The notes under the pieces were generated by a model. The model was not told the DNA's origin. It made no database searches and saw nothing but the letters and a program-made list of their open reading frames with translations. DNA of 64,000 nt from Hippasteria phrygiana (lineage: Eukaryota; Echinodermata; Asteroidea; Valvatida; Goniasteridae). The position numbers were made by a program, and so were the translations under genes. Below, one piece after another: positions 45,424-58,093 of the stretch. How positions within the stretch are numbered: position 1 is the first letter of the stretch; every line of letters starts with the position of its first letter. The stretch lies in NCBI GenBank assembly GCA_037893225.1, contig JAZGUH010000198.1:310001-374000 (forward strand), given 5' to 3'.

Positions 45424-45635
45424 AAATCTAGGGGGATGTGTTAGATAACAATAATCTGGAGTGTGCTTGGGTATAGGGATAAAAGGGGGTACCTTTTCCC
45501 CCATATCGTGCAGGGTATCCAACGCAAGGCCAAAAGGCGGGATACCCAGCACGAAGAGTACCCCCCCCCCCCCCCTTGTCCCTATACTTTAAGCACACTC
45601 CAGACTATTGTTACCTAACACATCCCCCTAGATTT
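45424..45635. mobile_element. 212 bp MITE, AAATCTAGGGGGATGTGTTA ends
   Basis: AAATCTAGGGGGATGTGTTA and TAACACATCCCCCTAGATTT are inverted, with arms continuing inward (TCTGGAGTGTGCTT, ATAGGGA). A 15 bp C run sits at 45,561-45,575. No certain target duplication. Confidence 0.7.
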
Positions 45636-45944
45636 ATGAAAAGAATTCCTGAGATTCCGGGAACACAATGACCAACACAATAGAAAGGGGGGTCCCTTTT
45701 TGCCCCATATCGTGCTTCATGTGGGCTGCAAGATACAAGAAATGATAGAAATCACTATTCACATTTCGTTTGAATTGTGAAAGATTGTAGGTGGACGAGA
45801 AGCAGGTTACAGGTAAGGAGTTCCTAAGAAAGGTAGAACGAGGGTGAGAGTGAACGTGAGGATTAAGGACCGGTCACACTGGCCACGATAACGACAACAA
45901 AAACGAAAACGGTTAGAATAAACGCTTTTGATTGGTGGAATTGT
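45636..45944. other. Spacer between copies B and C
   Basis: Unique-looking DNA with no gene or repeat that I recognise. It includes GCCCCATATCGTGCTTC, echoing CCCCCATATCGTGCAGG in the neighbouring MITE. Confidence 0.4.
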
Positions 45945-47233
45945 TTGTATTGTTTATCTAGTGTCAACAAACTTAAGATACTACTGGTTTAATATATGAG
46001 TTACTTTAAACACAGAAACATCTGCAAGAATTCTTCATTTTTATTGTAAAAAATGCCTCAGTTCAGGTTTTCTATCCTGTGTATTAAACTACTTCGCAAA
46101 CTTTTATTTGTGAAAAACGACCATTGCAAAGCTGAGAATGATAATTACTCGGGCAATCTGTCACTGTTCATGCTGTATGTATAATTTGCTGTATGTGTAA
46201 CTTGTATTTGTGCATGTGTTTGCTTGAGGCTTACAAGCAAAGATAAAGGTGTTGAAATGTCAATAGCAAAAAGGCATTGGAAATGTTTGCTTTCTCTCTA
46301 GTGGAGCGTTTCCCATGGCACCTGGTGTGCTGCCGTTTTCAAGTCGGCCGACAATCATTGGAGATAGTCTATAGTTCCCTGACCTGATAATTCCCCGACT
46401 CTATAAATTGCTCCGTTTTGTCTAAAGTATGGTCGGGAACCTTTCTAGAACATTATTTCTTTTTCTCCGTTTTCCAACATCTATGCAGATAACAATTTAA
46501 ACAGGTCAGTGTTACAGTATTTGCTAGCACGCTATAAAATACTAACCCCCAAATCCATCTATTTTTGAAAATTACAGCAAAAGCAAATGATGTATACTAC
46601 CTTTGGACCCGAAGTTTCCCAAAATATATTTAAAAGTGTGGAAATAGAAGTTAATTCATACATTGAACACTTTGCATCATTCTTTTTAGCCTTATCATTA
46701 AACAGGTACAAAATAATTACCCCATTTTGATTCTTTTCCGACCGACTGACCCTCCTCAAGGTCCCAAAATATGAGAACCATATTTTCTTTTATGGTGATT
46801 TGTTGTGTAAGTAAATGGCAGCGACCTAAGGAGTAAACCTTTCTCAAAAAATGTTTCCACCGAGCACATTTTAGGTTCACTATTTGAAAAGTACCTCTTT
46901 TCAATAAAATTAAATAGACTGCCAAATTGGATAGTCAAAGAGACTGCCAAATTGGATAGTCAAATACATTTCAGATTATAGTAAAAAGTTGCTCAAAATG
47001 TGTTCCTCAGAAAAAATCATTGCAAATTGCCAGTAAACTGAGTGGCAGATTGATTGATCCATCACCCTGGTGATTATTTTTCTTCATTCCACTCGAAATG
47101 CGGTGGAAATTATAGTGACCCCTGTGCCCCACTGAATAATGTTAGTTCCCCCTGTGCCTTAAAAATGTTACTGCCCCCTCAGGTCATTTTTCAGTGGGGA
47201 CACTGGGGGAACTAACCATTTCTTCTTTGTTAA

Positions 47234-47866
47234 CCCTGCGCAGCACTGGCGGCGTCACTTGGTGACGCCGCTTTTGTTGTTTTCCTTATAAAATGAAACA
47301 AAAACGCCCCCATACATTGATACTCCAGATATGCCTAGCCTGGTCCTTGCCGAAAAGCACTGTATAGTCACTTTGTGGCCTGGGTTGGAGGGCAAGCCAG
47401 GGTAAGCCATAGAAATGCATGTCTCAGAGAAAGTCCCATAGGGTTGTGCACACCTCCTTCCTGTTTGTTCATAATGGGTTTTACCACAGGCATGTAAATG
47501 ATATGTCAATAGCCCAGCTCCAGATGACCAGGCCTTTGTAGTCTGCCGACCCAGTCAAGGCCCAAGGTCTTTAGGAGGGCATGTGTTTTTTTTTTTTGGT
47601 TTTTTTTTTGGGGGGGGGACGGTGGAGTTGATATGAAAGTTCGATGACATAGTGGTGCACAAGGGCATGGCAAGAGGTCATGTAATTGTTGCAGGGCTTT
47701 GGAGTATATGTCAATGACCCAGCTCCAGAAATGGGGTTGAAGAGTTCATGGGACCGCCATGTGTACATGTACATTGGTCGAAGGTATATACGCTACAAGC
47801 ACATGCTTCCCCAAAGGAAGCAGGCAGTGTCACCGCGTCAGTAGGAATTGACAGTGCAGCGCAGGG
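47234..47866. mobile_element. 633 bp piggyBac-like MITE at a TTAA site
   Basis: TTAA precedes CCCTGCGCAGCACTG, and the right end reads CAGTGCAGCGCAGGG followed by TTGG (a decayed TTAA). Copy B has GTTTAAGGGCAC (about 28,198) with no element. CCCT...AGGG termini at TTAA fit the piggyBac superfamily (family knowledge). A GGCGGCGTCACTTGGTGACG hairpin lies just inside the left end. No transposase. Confidence 0.75.
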
Positions 47867-48013
47867 TTGGGCGCACTAGCAGCATGAAGGAAATTATTTT
47901 AATGTTCCGTCGATTGTGTACTTACGGGCCCCGTTCCTATCAGAGAACAAAATCCACTTTGAAGTTATTGGACTTACCAAACTAGCTTGCGACATTAAAC
48001 ACTAACAGGTATG

Positions 48014-48074
48014 TCAGTTGGTAGATCGCCTGTACGGTATTCCGGAGATCGCAGGTTCGAGTCCCGCCCATGCC
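48014..48074 (+). ncRNA. tRNA-like SINE head, 5-prime truncated
   Basis: It begins within the A box (TCAGTTGGTAGATCGCC) and keeps the B box GGTTCGAGTCC and CATGCCAGTTTCTTTGTTCAC. The acceptor 5-prime half was removed by the deletion relative to B. Not functional. Confidence 0.65.
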
Positions 48075-49836
48075 AGTTTCTTTGTTCACTTTAAAAAAAA
48101 TTAACAATTAACTAATCAGCAATTCAACAATTAAAGGAACGCTTTTAGTTTCCTTGGATTCAGTGTTTGAGTTGCTGTTCACTGTTCATATAGTGTACGC
48201 TTAGCCTAGTGATTATGAGTAATACCACACATCCATGAAAGTTGTAGTTGAGGGCGCTGTAACCAGTCGAAATTACGCGCGCGCGATGTCTTGACGCGCA
48301 CGCGTACGCAAATTTCATGTATACTAGCTTATATTAGTAAATCCCACGTGACCGTGTTTCAGCCAACCACGATAAAGAACCAGCAAGAGGTGTGTTATAA
48401 CAAATAATATATAGTCCTAGATTGGGGTCCTGCAAAACGATTTTTGTCACGATATTGGGATATCGTCAAGGGAGTTTCTAGATAATCGAAACCTAATCTT
48501 AGAATTGCACAAAACTGTGTTATTTTTATAAGCCAGCGAATTGTGAGATGGAGAAAATAATGACGCTTTATCGAAATTTCCAAATTATCAGAAAGTACTT
48601 ACATTGGGAGAATAAAAAACCCAAAGCCAAATCAAAAACGGCGCCACCACAGTCGGATAGAGGACCAACCCCTTTTTCCACCACAAAGGCAACGTGTTTC
48701 TTTAAGGATATACTGTTCGTTCTCTTCAACAAATCTGATTTGTTACAAATTGTATGCTTCTATTTTCAATGAAAAAGCAACTGTTTTTTGTTTGTTGGGG
48801 TGTTGGGGTGTTTTTTCTTTAGTCGGCATGCCATCCTCTGCAACCTTTGATCGTAGTTTCTTTCACACTGGCTCTAACGCACAGAAAAAGCTCCGTCCTC
48901 ACTTAAGTTCGTGAACTGAAATACTCTTATGCCACATAATTCGACATCGCTTTGAAAAGAAATAATATTCGATAACTAAACGTGGGCGATTTTTTTTTCT
49001 TAATTTTTTTCGTTTGATGTCTCATTCAAAAATGAATAACTTTCGGAAAAAATTTAAACCCTTCGTGTCTCAATATTTGTTAATTGCGCAAAATCCCCGC
49101 GAACAACATGAACAAGTGCGCCGTTTCTCAATATTAATCGAATGCTTTTGATTCTAAAATTATTTTATTCGACTGCTAGCTTTGATGAGAATCGATTCGA
49201 CCAGTGGCGGAGCCACGGGGGAGGGGAATTTCCCCTTCCCCCAAGTTGTTTCCCCCCCAACACTTTATCTACAAATAGAATAATTATGTTTATTTTCTTC
49301 TCTGATAAGATTCATAACAAGCTGAAGATAAAGAGTGAATCATCGGTTCTGCAGACACATTTTCGGCCAATGAAAGCATTATAAACATTGACAAAACACG
49401 CCACATATGCATTTATACAGCCGTAGATAGTGTGCAGCCAACATCTTTGTAAAATTGTTATACAGGGTGGTCCAAAAAAACAACGTAACGGCATACTTCC
49501 TTTCACAAGTTATGGAGGCAGACACCAGACTGAGTTTGCAAGTGTGTTTATTTACTTAATCCACATATGGTAACTCATCATTAAGCTGGGTGCTGATCAT
49601 AAGAGAACCTCCTTACACAAGGCCTACATTAACAAAAACAAACCAAATATCAACTTTTTAACATTATACCCTCCAATACAAACCCAGGATACAAACTAAT
49701 CTAATAACTAAGGCTTAGGTCCTTTATACAAGCAAAAAACAAAACAAAACAAAACAAGCGTGGATCCGCCCCTGCTAGATTATGACTAACTATGTTTACC
49801 TTGCTCCCTTTCGTATTTTTATTGATATAAGACAAT

Positions 49837-50373
49837 GGGGTCGTATCAATAAAAAGACAGTATATGTTTCAGATTTGTATTTACTAGTAATTTTTCAAGG
49901 TTAGGTCGGGGCTACCTTGAAAAAACAAGAGAAGCAATACTATAGTATGCCAAATATGAGCTTTTAAGATGTGGATAGACAGGAAAATGTATTTGCATGG
50001 AAGAGGAAACAATAAGCATCTAGGATCAAAATACAAGCACTGTGTACCAGGTTTGGGGGAAGAATTGAGTATAAACAAAAGAGGGACAATAGGAGGTCCG
50101 CGATTGGCGGTGTTTACACACTTGGGTGTGTGTGTGGCTGTACTTTACGTACACCCAATCGAGACTTTATTGTTATGAACCATTCGGCTGTGTAATCAAA
50201 CGCAAGTATGAAGCATTTACTACCATTTCAGTTAGTACATGCTGAACAGTAAAACTTAACTTTTATTCATACGAATTCAAGCATTTGCTTTTCCTTAATG
50301 CTTTTACTCCAAAGTAAATGCTTTTCCTTTTTGTTGTACTTCCTAACATTTGCTAGTTTTATTCATACGGCCC
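49837..50373. mobile_element. GGGCCGTATGAATAAAAAC-ended element (copy in C)
   Basis: Shorter homologue of 30,606-31,949, with ends GGGGTCGTATCAATAAAAA and TTTTATTCATACGGCCC. Much of the AGCAAATGCTAG arm and the nested elements are missing, apart from a 50,065-50,160 remnant. Confidence 0.6.
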
Positions 50374-51916
50374 ATTAGACATGACTAGGAAAAGGGCGCC
50401 CAAAACTGCAAACTTTCTACATTATCTTAGCTTTGAGTAGGTTCCGTGTTTTGGCTGGATTTCCATCATGTGCTCATGAGTTTGATTGGACTAGGCCTAT
50501 GCTAATGGTAATCTTCAACGCCTTCTTGGCGGATTACTTTTTCTACAAGGATTTCCTTGTATTACAAAAATAGTGCACTCATGCATAAACTCATCAATGG
50601 AATTTTAACAATGAAAAACCACTAGCTTTTGTTTTACTTTCAATATAAACAAACAGATCATGTTTGTATTTTTGTAACGCATGGTATGTGCATGCAACAC
50701 GTTTAGCTATAAAGGTTTGACTTTGTTTTCCGGAAAGGCGAATAGGCTACATAGACATTTCCAATGTACTGGCGTCATAAAGATAAATGTAACACCGTTA
50801 ACTGTAAACATTTAGACCTATAAGATATGCATTACTTTAAGTATCAAGCACTCCCTAAAATATAGAAGAAAAGACCAAACGTCTGTACTGCAAGACGGTT
50901 TATGGGACAATTAAGTGTACATCTTTCTTCTAAGGAGTCCATCTTCTGAGCTAATCCTCGTGGGGCCCCTTCAAAAAACGGTAGAGAGACCGGTAGTCCT
51001 CTTTAACAACGACCGGGGCTTCTGTAATTAGGACGAAGAAAATGGAAAATCCGTGTCAATCATCATACTATTCAAGACCCGGATGGATACAACTGTAAAT
51101 ACCACGCATGTACAGTATGGGCTCGGCTCGGCCTTGTTTGGGTTGGGTTGGGTTGGGAAAAAATGCGCGTGTGTGAGTGTGTGCGTGTGCACGTAGCCTA
51201 CGTCAACGTTGGGAATTTTCGGTTGTACAGATGACAAGACGTGGATCGAAATAGATGATATCCCCTCCGAGTTTGAGACAAGTTTCCTATAACAAATTTT
51301 ACGGGTAGCCTTATATTACTCATTTGTAAAACGGCAAAAGTCGTTGTCTATTTTTATAAGATCATTGTATTATTCACATCGCTACAGGGCAAAGTCCACA
51401 AGTTAACAGTGTTTAGCACTGAGACATTGGCCTATATTGATATTTTAAATAGGTAAATTTTCCCATTTAAACTTTTCTTATAATCTTTTTGTGTGATGTG
51501 AATGTGTACTTCTTCGTTATTTATTTAACTATGTAATATTTTGGTTATGTATTTTCTGCGTATATTAATGTAATTTCAGTGTATTGCTGGATTTTTTGGG
51601 TGTATTTTATCATGTTATTGTCACATACATGTAATTTGGCCGTAAGGCCACGCGATGTATGATGTCTTAAATATATCCAAGAGACATTTACATAAAACGT
51701 GACTAAAAGGGCTCTATGGCCGGTGTCGTGCCAAAAAGTGTCCCCCGCGAAATAGTGTCCGCTGGGCATGCACAGTAGATGCCGGACACTATTTAGCATG
51801 TAATACATGCCAAATAGTGTCCGCTGCGAATTGCTGTCCGAGCGCGCAGTATAGAAATGCATCTCGCAGAACTTGAATACTGAGACACATGAGTATTTGT
51901 TAGGGGCGCCTTTGCC

Positions 51917-52903
51917 AAATGCCGTCCGTTCTTGCCCGAAATGCTGTCCGTTCTTGCCCGAAATGCTGTCCGTTCTCGCCCAAAAATGCCGTCCGTTCTC
52001 GCCCAAAAATGCCGTCCGTTCTCGCCCAAAAATGCCGTCCGTTCTCGCCCAAAAATGCCGTCCGTTCTCGCCCAAAAATGCCGTCCGTTCTCGCCCAAAA
52101 ATGCCGTCCGTTCTCGCCAAAAAATGCCGTCCGTTCTCGCCCAAAAATGCCGTCCGTTCTCGCCCAAAAATGCCGTCCGTTCTCGCCCAAAAATGCCGTC
52201 AGTTCTCGCCCAAAAATGCCGTCCGTTCTCGCCCAAAAATGCCGTCCGTTCTCGCCCAAAAATGCCGTCCGTTCTCGCCCAAAAATGCCGTCCGTTCTCG
52301 CCCAAAAATGCCGTCCGTTCTCGCCCAAAAATGCCGTCCGTTCTCGCCCAAAAATGCCGTCCGTTCTCGCCCAAAAATGCCGTCCGTTCTCGCCCAAAAA
52401 TTCCGTCCGTTCTCTCCCGAAAATGCCGTCCGTTCTCGCCCGAAAATGCCGTCCGTTCTCGCCCGAAAATGCCGTCCGTTCTCGCCCGAAAATGCCGTCC
52501 GTTCTCGCCCGAAAATGCCGTCCGTTCTCGCCCGAAAATGCCGTCCGTTCTCGCCCGAAAATGCCGTCCGTTCTCGCCCGAAAATGCCGTCCGTTCTCGC
52601 CCGAAAATGCCGTCCGTTCTCGCCCGAAAATGCCGTCCGTTCTCGCCCGAAAATGCCGTCCGTTCTCGCCCGAAAATGCTGTCCGTTCTCGCCCGAAAAT
52701 GCTGTCCGTTCTCGCCCGAAAATGCTGTCCGTTCTCGCCCAAAAATGCTGTCCGTTCTCGCCCAAAAATGCCGTCCGTTCTCGCCCAAAAATGCCGTCCG
52801 TTCTCGCCCAAAAATGCTGTCCGTTCTCGCCCAAAAATGCTGTCCGTTCTCGCCCAAAAATGCTGTCCGTTCTCGCCCAAAAATGCTGTCTGTTCTTGCC
52901 AAA
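51917..52903. repeat. 23 bp minisatellite, about 43 units, inside LINE 3-prime region
   Basis: The unit CTCGCCCAAAAATGCCGTCC+GTT repeats at 23 bp; the first two units are 22 bp with TTGCCCG. Variants are grouped in blocks: CCCAAAAATGCC (51,975-52,400), CCCGAAAATGCC (52,415-52,670), CCCGAAAATGCT (52,670-52,735), then mostly CCCAAAAATGCT. Copy B has one or two diverged units at the same site (33,700-33,745). Since 23 is not a multiple of 3 and the unit lacks stops, several overlapping frames of 240-430 codons stay open on both strands; they are not genes. Confidence 0.95.
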
Positions 52904-53070
52904 AACACCTTTTCTGAAGAAAAAAATGTCCATTCACAGGATCTCCTTTTCTCTGCCAACGCGGCCGGACAGCATTTGGCAGGAACGGACAGCGTTTGGC
53001 AGGAACGGACAGCATTTCTGCTTCTGCTTGTACACTGTGCCCTGTTAGACTTCTCGGTACAGTGTAAAAT

Positions 53071-53503
53071 CGTCACCGACACCACGAAGTAACACCCAAG
53101 TCCACTCCAGTGTTACTTCGTGAAAACCGCTAAATGAATAATTTCGGTTTCACGAACTAACACCCAAGTGTGCGTGCGCACTTCGGACAGTGACGTGACG
53201 ATTTTTGACTTCACAAAATAACAAGCATGTTGCGGAAATACAGTGCAGAGAAAAACGCTTTGAAAGGGTTGCCAGGAATTTACTTCATTTGTATTCTTGT
53301 TGGGTTACACAAACAAGTAATAAAAACCTTCAAACTGGCGAAATAGAGATGCGTGTTAGTTCGTGGAAACGAAAATGTACCGATTGAGTGACGGTGTACT
53401 TGGGTGTTACTTCGTGAAAACGAAAATTACTCGATTCTCTAAAATACGCGCGCGTGCCGCGCACTCAAGTCAACTCGGGTGTTACTTCGTGGTGTCGGTG
53501 ACG
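53071..53503. mobile_element. 433 bp MITE, CGTCACCGACACCACGAAGT ends, AAAT target duplication
   Basis: CGTCACCGACACCACGAAGT and its complement bound the element. AAAT flanks it (53,067-53,070 and 53,504-53,507), and copy B has the single-AAAT empty site GTCAAATGTGG (about 33,878). The word GTTACTTCGTGAAAAC and its complement recur several times inside, giving internal fold-back structure. No coding frame; superfamily undetermined. Confidence 0.85.
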
Positions 53504-53530
53504 AAATGTGGCAAATGTGTCAAAGCCGGC

Positions 53531-53746
53531 CTAAATTTTTAAGTGAGCCCGGTTTACAATCTCCCTAACATTAATTCTGTCTAGTAGTAGTAGGTTCCAC
53601 TCTGGAATTGATCGCGGGTACAGTGAAAACTTCAGGCAATCTTGGACAGTGTTTTTGCAGGATCGGAGAGTATTTGGCAGGAACGGACAATATTTGGAAG
53701 GGTGCAGAAAAACATAAATGTGCAGAGAATAAATCGTATTAAACAA
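53531..53746 (-). pseudogene. LINE reverse transcriptase C-terminal tail (C)
   Basis: The homologue of 33,897-34,157 keeps LKFSLYPRSIPEWNLL but lacks the following LPEDVRSTPDLGTFKSA segment through an in-frame deletion, rejoining at LDRINVRE. It is non-functional. The 3-prime sequence is separated from it by the MITE at 53,071-53,503 and the 23 bp array. Confidence 0.65.
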
Positions 53747-54794
53747 AAATTATAAACGTTAGTTTTACGCTACCTATAGTACATAGGGCCTAGTCATTCC
53801 TCCCATGGTCATATATACGCACGTGTTTCGACAACAGGTTAACTGTCGGTATCACGAATATTTTGGACAAATAATAGCCTAAGTTGAACTATCACTATTA
53901 AAAGCTATTTCAACAAATCCACGAATCCTCAGTAATCGCATGTAAAACGGAAATCGTTCGAAGAAATTGTATAATGAAATGTAATATGAAAATACATGAT
54001 GTCTTGATAGCCCGAGCTCAACAGCAAGCCACGTAATATATGGGCGGCCAAAAGACCCAAAATTAACTAAATTCGAAAAGAACAAACAACCCCAAACAAA
54101 CGAAAGACAAACCAGCAATCAATGGACAAAACAATAAACGGACAAATATAGGTTTTCCCGCACATTTTAAAACTTTTTTTCATTCAAGTTCATAAACGGT
54201 TAACTTCAATTTCGGCTCGAAAATTCATGACCTTGCATATCCCATGTTCAATTTCGTCTTTGGTCGCTCCTGTTCGCACTTTGCCCAAATAATTTCATAC
54301 ATTTGCCATACTTTTTAGTGAAAGAATTCAATTTCGTCGTCCGCAGTTGCCTAACGTACGATAGATGAAGCAATTTCGTCATTTTGCAATCAATGTCATA
54401 TACATGTCACATGATTTTATGCTATCTTTGGTATTTTGACGTTTTCATCTTTTCATTTCCACTTTAAACATATATAGGCCTATTTACTTAATTGTTGGTG
54501 TGTCTGAGTAGTATTTTTCTTGTATAACGTAGGTCTATAACCTTTAATAAGCATGTATATTAATGTGCATAATTATATCTTTTTCAAAAATGTGTGTATC
54601 CATTTAGTTCTTCGAAAGTTTTTTGCGTCAACAACTGGAAGACATAAAGTCTCTACACATACAAATAGAAATGTATACTTTCGATTTCATGCAAGAAATA
54701 AGTAGGCCTATACTTATGAACAGAAAATGTATATCGTATTTTCACATCTTTCAGAAACAGTCAATTCAGTTCTTCTTGTTCTTTGGATGGCTGT

Positions 54795-54941
54795 TCAACC
54801 TTCAATTTCTTGTCTTACAATACACCGTGCCAAATACGTGTGTGCATGGTTGTACCAGCGTGCGCATTTGTCTGGAGTGATGACATCTATGTTCTCTTCA
54901 GCTACGTTTTTGCAGATGTCTTGCTCGCCAATCTTGAAGAT
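54795..54941 (-). pseudogene. DDE transposase C-terminal remnant (C)
   Basis: The frame ends ITPDKCARWYNHAHTYLARC-IVRQEIEG-stop, bounded upstream by the same TGA as in B. ITPDKC and RWYNH-x-x-TYLARC fit the ending of invertebrate IS630/DDE_3-like transposases (from memory). No catalytic region is recognisable. Confidence 0.4.
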
Positions 54942-55939
54942 TCACACCAACTTCTATGGCAGCATCAGCAACGTCACCAACTCTAGCTTGTTCACAAAGC
55001 TATTTACAGCCAGACTATCTGATGAATTTGAGCGAAAAGTCTTGAAATCGCTTGAACAAAGACGAATTTAATCATTAAATTATGTAGATGATCATCGGTT
55101 GAGACGAATTCCATTGAAATCTGACGACTTTGAATGGAACAATGTTGAAATTGATTGACCATTGATCACTTGGAATGACCAATGACTAAATTCATTGTAG
55201 CATTTGCGCGTTCCAGTCTTCTTAGGACGAAATTTAAGTTAACCGTTTATGAACTTCATTGAAAAAAGTTTTAAAATGTGCGGGAAAACCTGAACTAACA
55301 AACGACGACAAAACACGTCAAAGATGGACAAAACCACACACAGACAAGAGAAAATTCGTAAAGAAGGAAGGACCGTAGAATTAACAAAGATCAATTACAG
55401 TAACAAAGCAGTGCGAAAACAAACAAAAGACAAACCAATAATCAATTCACAGCAGAAACAAAGGACACAGCAGCAATCATAGGACAAGCACGAACAAATG
55501 AAGACAAAAAGGAAGAAAGACAACAATCAGAAAGGAGGAGCAAAATAATATGTTAAACAACGGGCATATTACAAATCAAAGAACGAACTGGAACACGTAT
55601 GTTGACGTGCTATTGTGTTTATTCACAGACTGGTATGCTGCACTCGCACAGTATAAGCCGTTGCCCAGATCGGGTATTTTGTGGCTGCGGCCGCTTCGAA
55701 TTTGGCCATTGACAGGCTACAATGAAGAACCGCAGCCATTGATAATGTCTTTAGATTTGTACGGTCGGTCGGTCCGAGGCCAACAACAATTTTTGCAGGC
55801 CTTATGTTTACATACACTGATCTCTATGATCGCATTATCGGTACGTACCGTACGTTTGTTCGCACTGATCTTTCTTTATTACTGTAATTGATCTTTCGTC
55901 ATACAATCCACAAGGGAAACGGACTAGGTAAATTTGAAT

Positions 55940-56076
55940 ACATTTTCTCAGTGAACAAAGAAACTGGCAGGAGCAGGATTCGAACCTGTGACCTCCGGAA
56001 CACCGTACCAGTGTTAGGGAGGTCGCAGGTTCGAATCCCGTTCCTGCCAGTTTCTTTGTTTACTGAGAAAATGTAA
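55940..56076. repeat. Palindrome of two tRNA 3-halves (C)
   Basis: Two inverted copies of AACAAAGAAACTGGCAGGA / TCCTGCCAGTTTCTTTGTT with B boxes (GGTTCGAATCC and its complement) face each other around GACCTCCGGAACACCGTACC. More complete than the B copy at 36,366-36,472. Confidence 0.75.
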
Positions 56077-56271
56077 TTGATATTTGTTAATTCCACGGTC
56101 CTTTGTTCTTTACGAATTTTCCCTCGTCTATGTGTGGTTTTGTCCATCTTTGACGTGTTTTGTCGTCGTTTGTTAGTATTTGTCCGTCAATTGCTGCCTT
56201 GTCTTTTGACTGTTGGTTTGTCTTTCGTTCGTTTGGGGTCGTTCGTTCTTTTCGAAATGCCGACTTTTTTA

Positions 56272-56306
56272 ACCCCCCTCCCCCCTCCCCCCTCCCCCCT
56301 CCCCCT
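56272..56306. repeat. CCCCCT microsatellite
   Basis: About five CCCCCCT/CCCCCTC units at the position where copy B has a pure C run (36,771-36,790). Confidence 0.85.
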
Positions 56307-58093
56307 TGTGCATACGTACTTTATGGACGGCCCCTTCACGCGAACACTATTTGGCAAGCATCTGTAAAAAATGTGACGTCATAGGGGCAGGACCAATCAG
56401 ATGCCAATATGCTAATCAGCCGACACTTTTTCGCAGGAGACACTTTTTGGCACGACACCGGTTCCTACCTTGCTTCTGTGGATTGCCAGACTTCCCAGAT
56501 CTGGTCTCATCAGGCAGTGTGCGTCCGAGGTATCGGCGGCTTCTACGTCCGAAACGCCCGAAACGCCCGTTCACTTCTGTTAAAGGGTAACAATTAAAGG
56601 TGGCATCCAATTAGTATTCCTTGAAGTATGCCGACGGATAGTTAGAGTAAAGTGATAGGTGTAATTTCCACTTTCAAATACGAAAATGTGCTCATTTTCG
56701 CTGCGTGACCCTCTTAATATTACGCAAAAACAAGTGGACCCAACTTCTCAAGTCCTCACCATACTTCAACTGCCACACTTCAACTTGTCAGAACTTCTTT
56801 TCAAAATCACGAGAAAAAAAATGTTCTTATTTATTCCAATGTTCTGTATAAATGGTGGCAATACTTCATTAAGTGCCATGAATGAAGCCTGTTGGGTACT
56901 TGTTCGAACTAATCAGGAGGTCAAACGAATAATGGTTGTTGCTTTGGAAAATTCTAATTAGTATTCAAAATATAGGTTTTCCTGGCCATTTTTGCAAAAT
57001 GTTCATTCATCCGCCGAGATTTTGAGAATCGCCCTGAACACGCATTTCATTTTTCTGCTACCAGTGGTAAATTCCGTTTCAGTTCAATCAATTAAGTATG
57101 TGTAGAACATTTCATATACACGACTTCTTCATCGCTTTGAGGTAAAGGCGAAATTCAAACATTGACCAATCTATTTCAATTTGTGTAAATGCCATCTGCA
57201 CCAAATACAATTTAAGGGTTCCTTTGTCATTAACTGTCTATACCTATAATCAATTAGGAATACAATTCTAAGCTGCATCATACATTATTGGTTGTAAATA
57301 GAAATCTCTGCAGTTGATGGAGTAACTTCAAATTAGGATCGCAAATGTCAAACTGGCTTGTTCTGCATTCGATTGTTTTAATTTCCTTTTCCATTATTTA
57401 CGGTACCTACATAGTGTTTAATATGAAGAACTTCTATTTATTGTTGCATTACATTCTGTCAAATCCCTTCAGAGCCAACACTGATTACATCTGCAATCAA
57501 GTTCATTTTGTGACAGTTAGACTTTAGCCTCAATAGGCTCTCTGGCCAGGCATCCAGTGAGATAACTTTGTGCACGAGCGGTATCTCATTTCAATATCTG
57601 CTTGAATTTATAAAGATTCTGTATCAGGTTTGAAATTCTGTGATGTAATCTGCTGTTCTGAATGAACAAAACTTACTTTTGTTTGCACAGCCACGAAATT
57701 GTGTTCCCGAACTCGGCTGGAAAAGGCATGTTTGCGTAAATGAATGCACAGGTAACGTAACTGGCCGCCCGTTTCTCAAAACCGAATGCACGGAAAATAG
57801 AAACGATTGAACTTTCTTTAAATTGAAACGGGATTAAAGACGTGCACTTTACGAAATTGGCCGGGAAACCTATATAAAAAACAAATAAAAAAGTAGAAGA
57901 CAAACTAAAAAAGCAACACACACAATGAACATCTAACAAACAAAACGGCGCACTAACAATGAAAGTCCATTGTTACTTGGCACTTAATTCATTGTTACTT
58001 GTTAACAGTTACACCATTTAAAACGTTCATTGAATATTTTCATCTCTCAAGGAATAATGATTTTATGTGGAAATTGAATAGAAGCAATAATCT

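Larger units (their letters stand above)
54042..56260 (-). mobile_element. TA-type transposon relic (C homologue of 34,456-36,721)
   Basis: The left end TGGGCGGCCAAAAGACCC is intact. The right end stops at GTTCTTTTCGAAATGCCGAC, where the terminal repeat is replaced by a CCCCCT-rich stretch. It holds the transposase-like remnant 54,795-54,941 and the tRNA-half palindrome. Confidence 0.6.

Noticed and set aside
51793..53092. Overlapping open frames of 244-430 codons on both strands
   Set aside because: All are translations of the 23 bp array. Period 23 cycles through three frames and the unit lacks stops; there is no non-repetitive domain, start context or cross-copy conservation.
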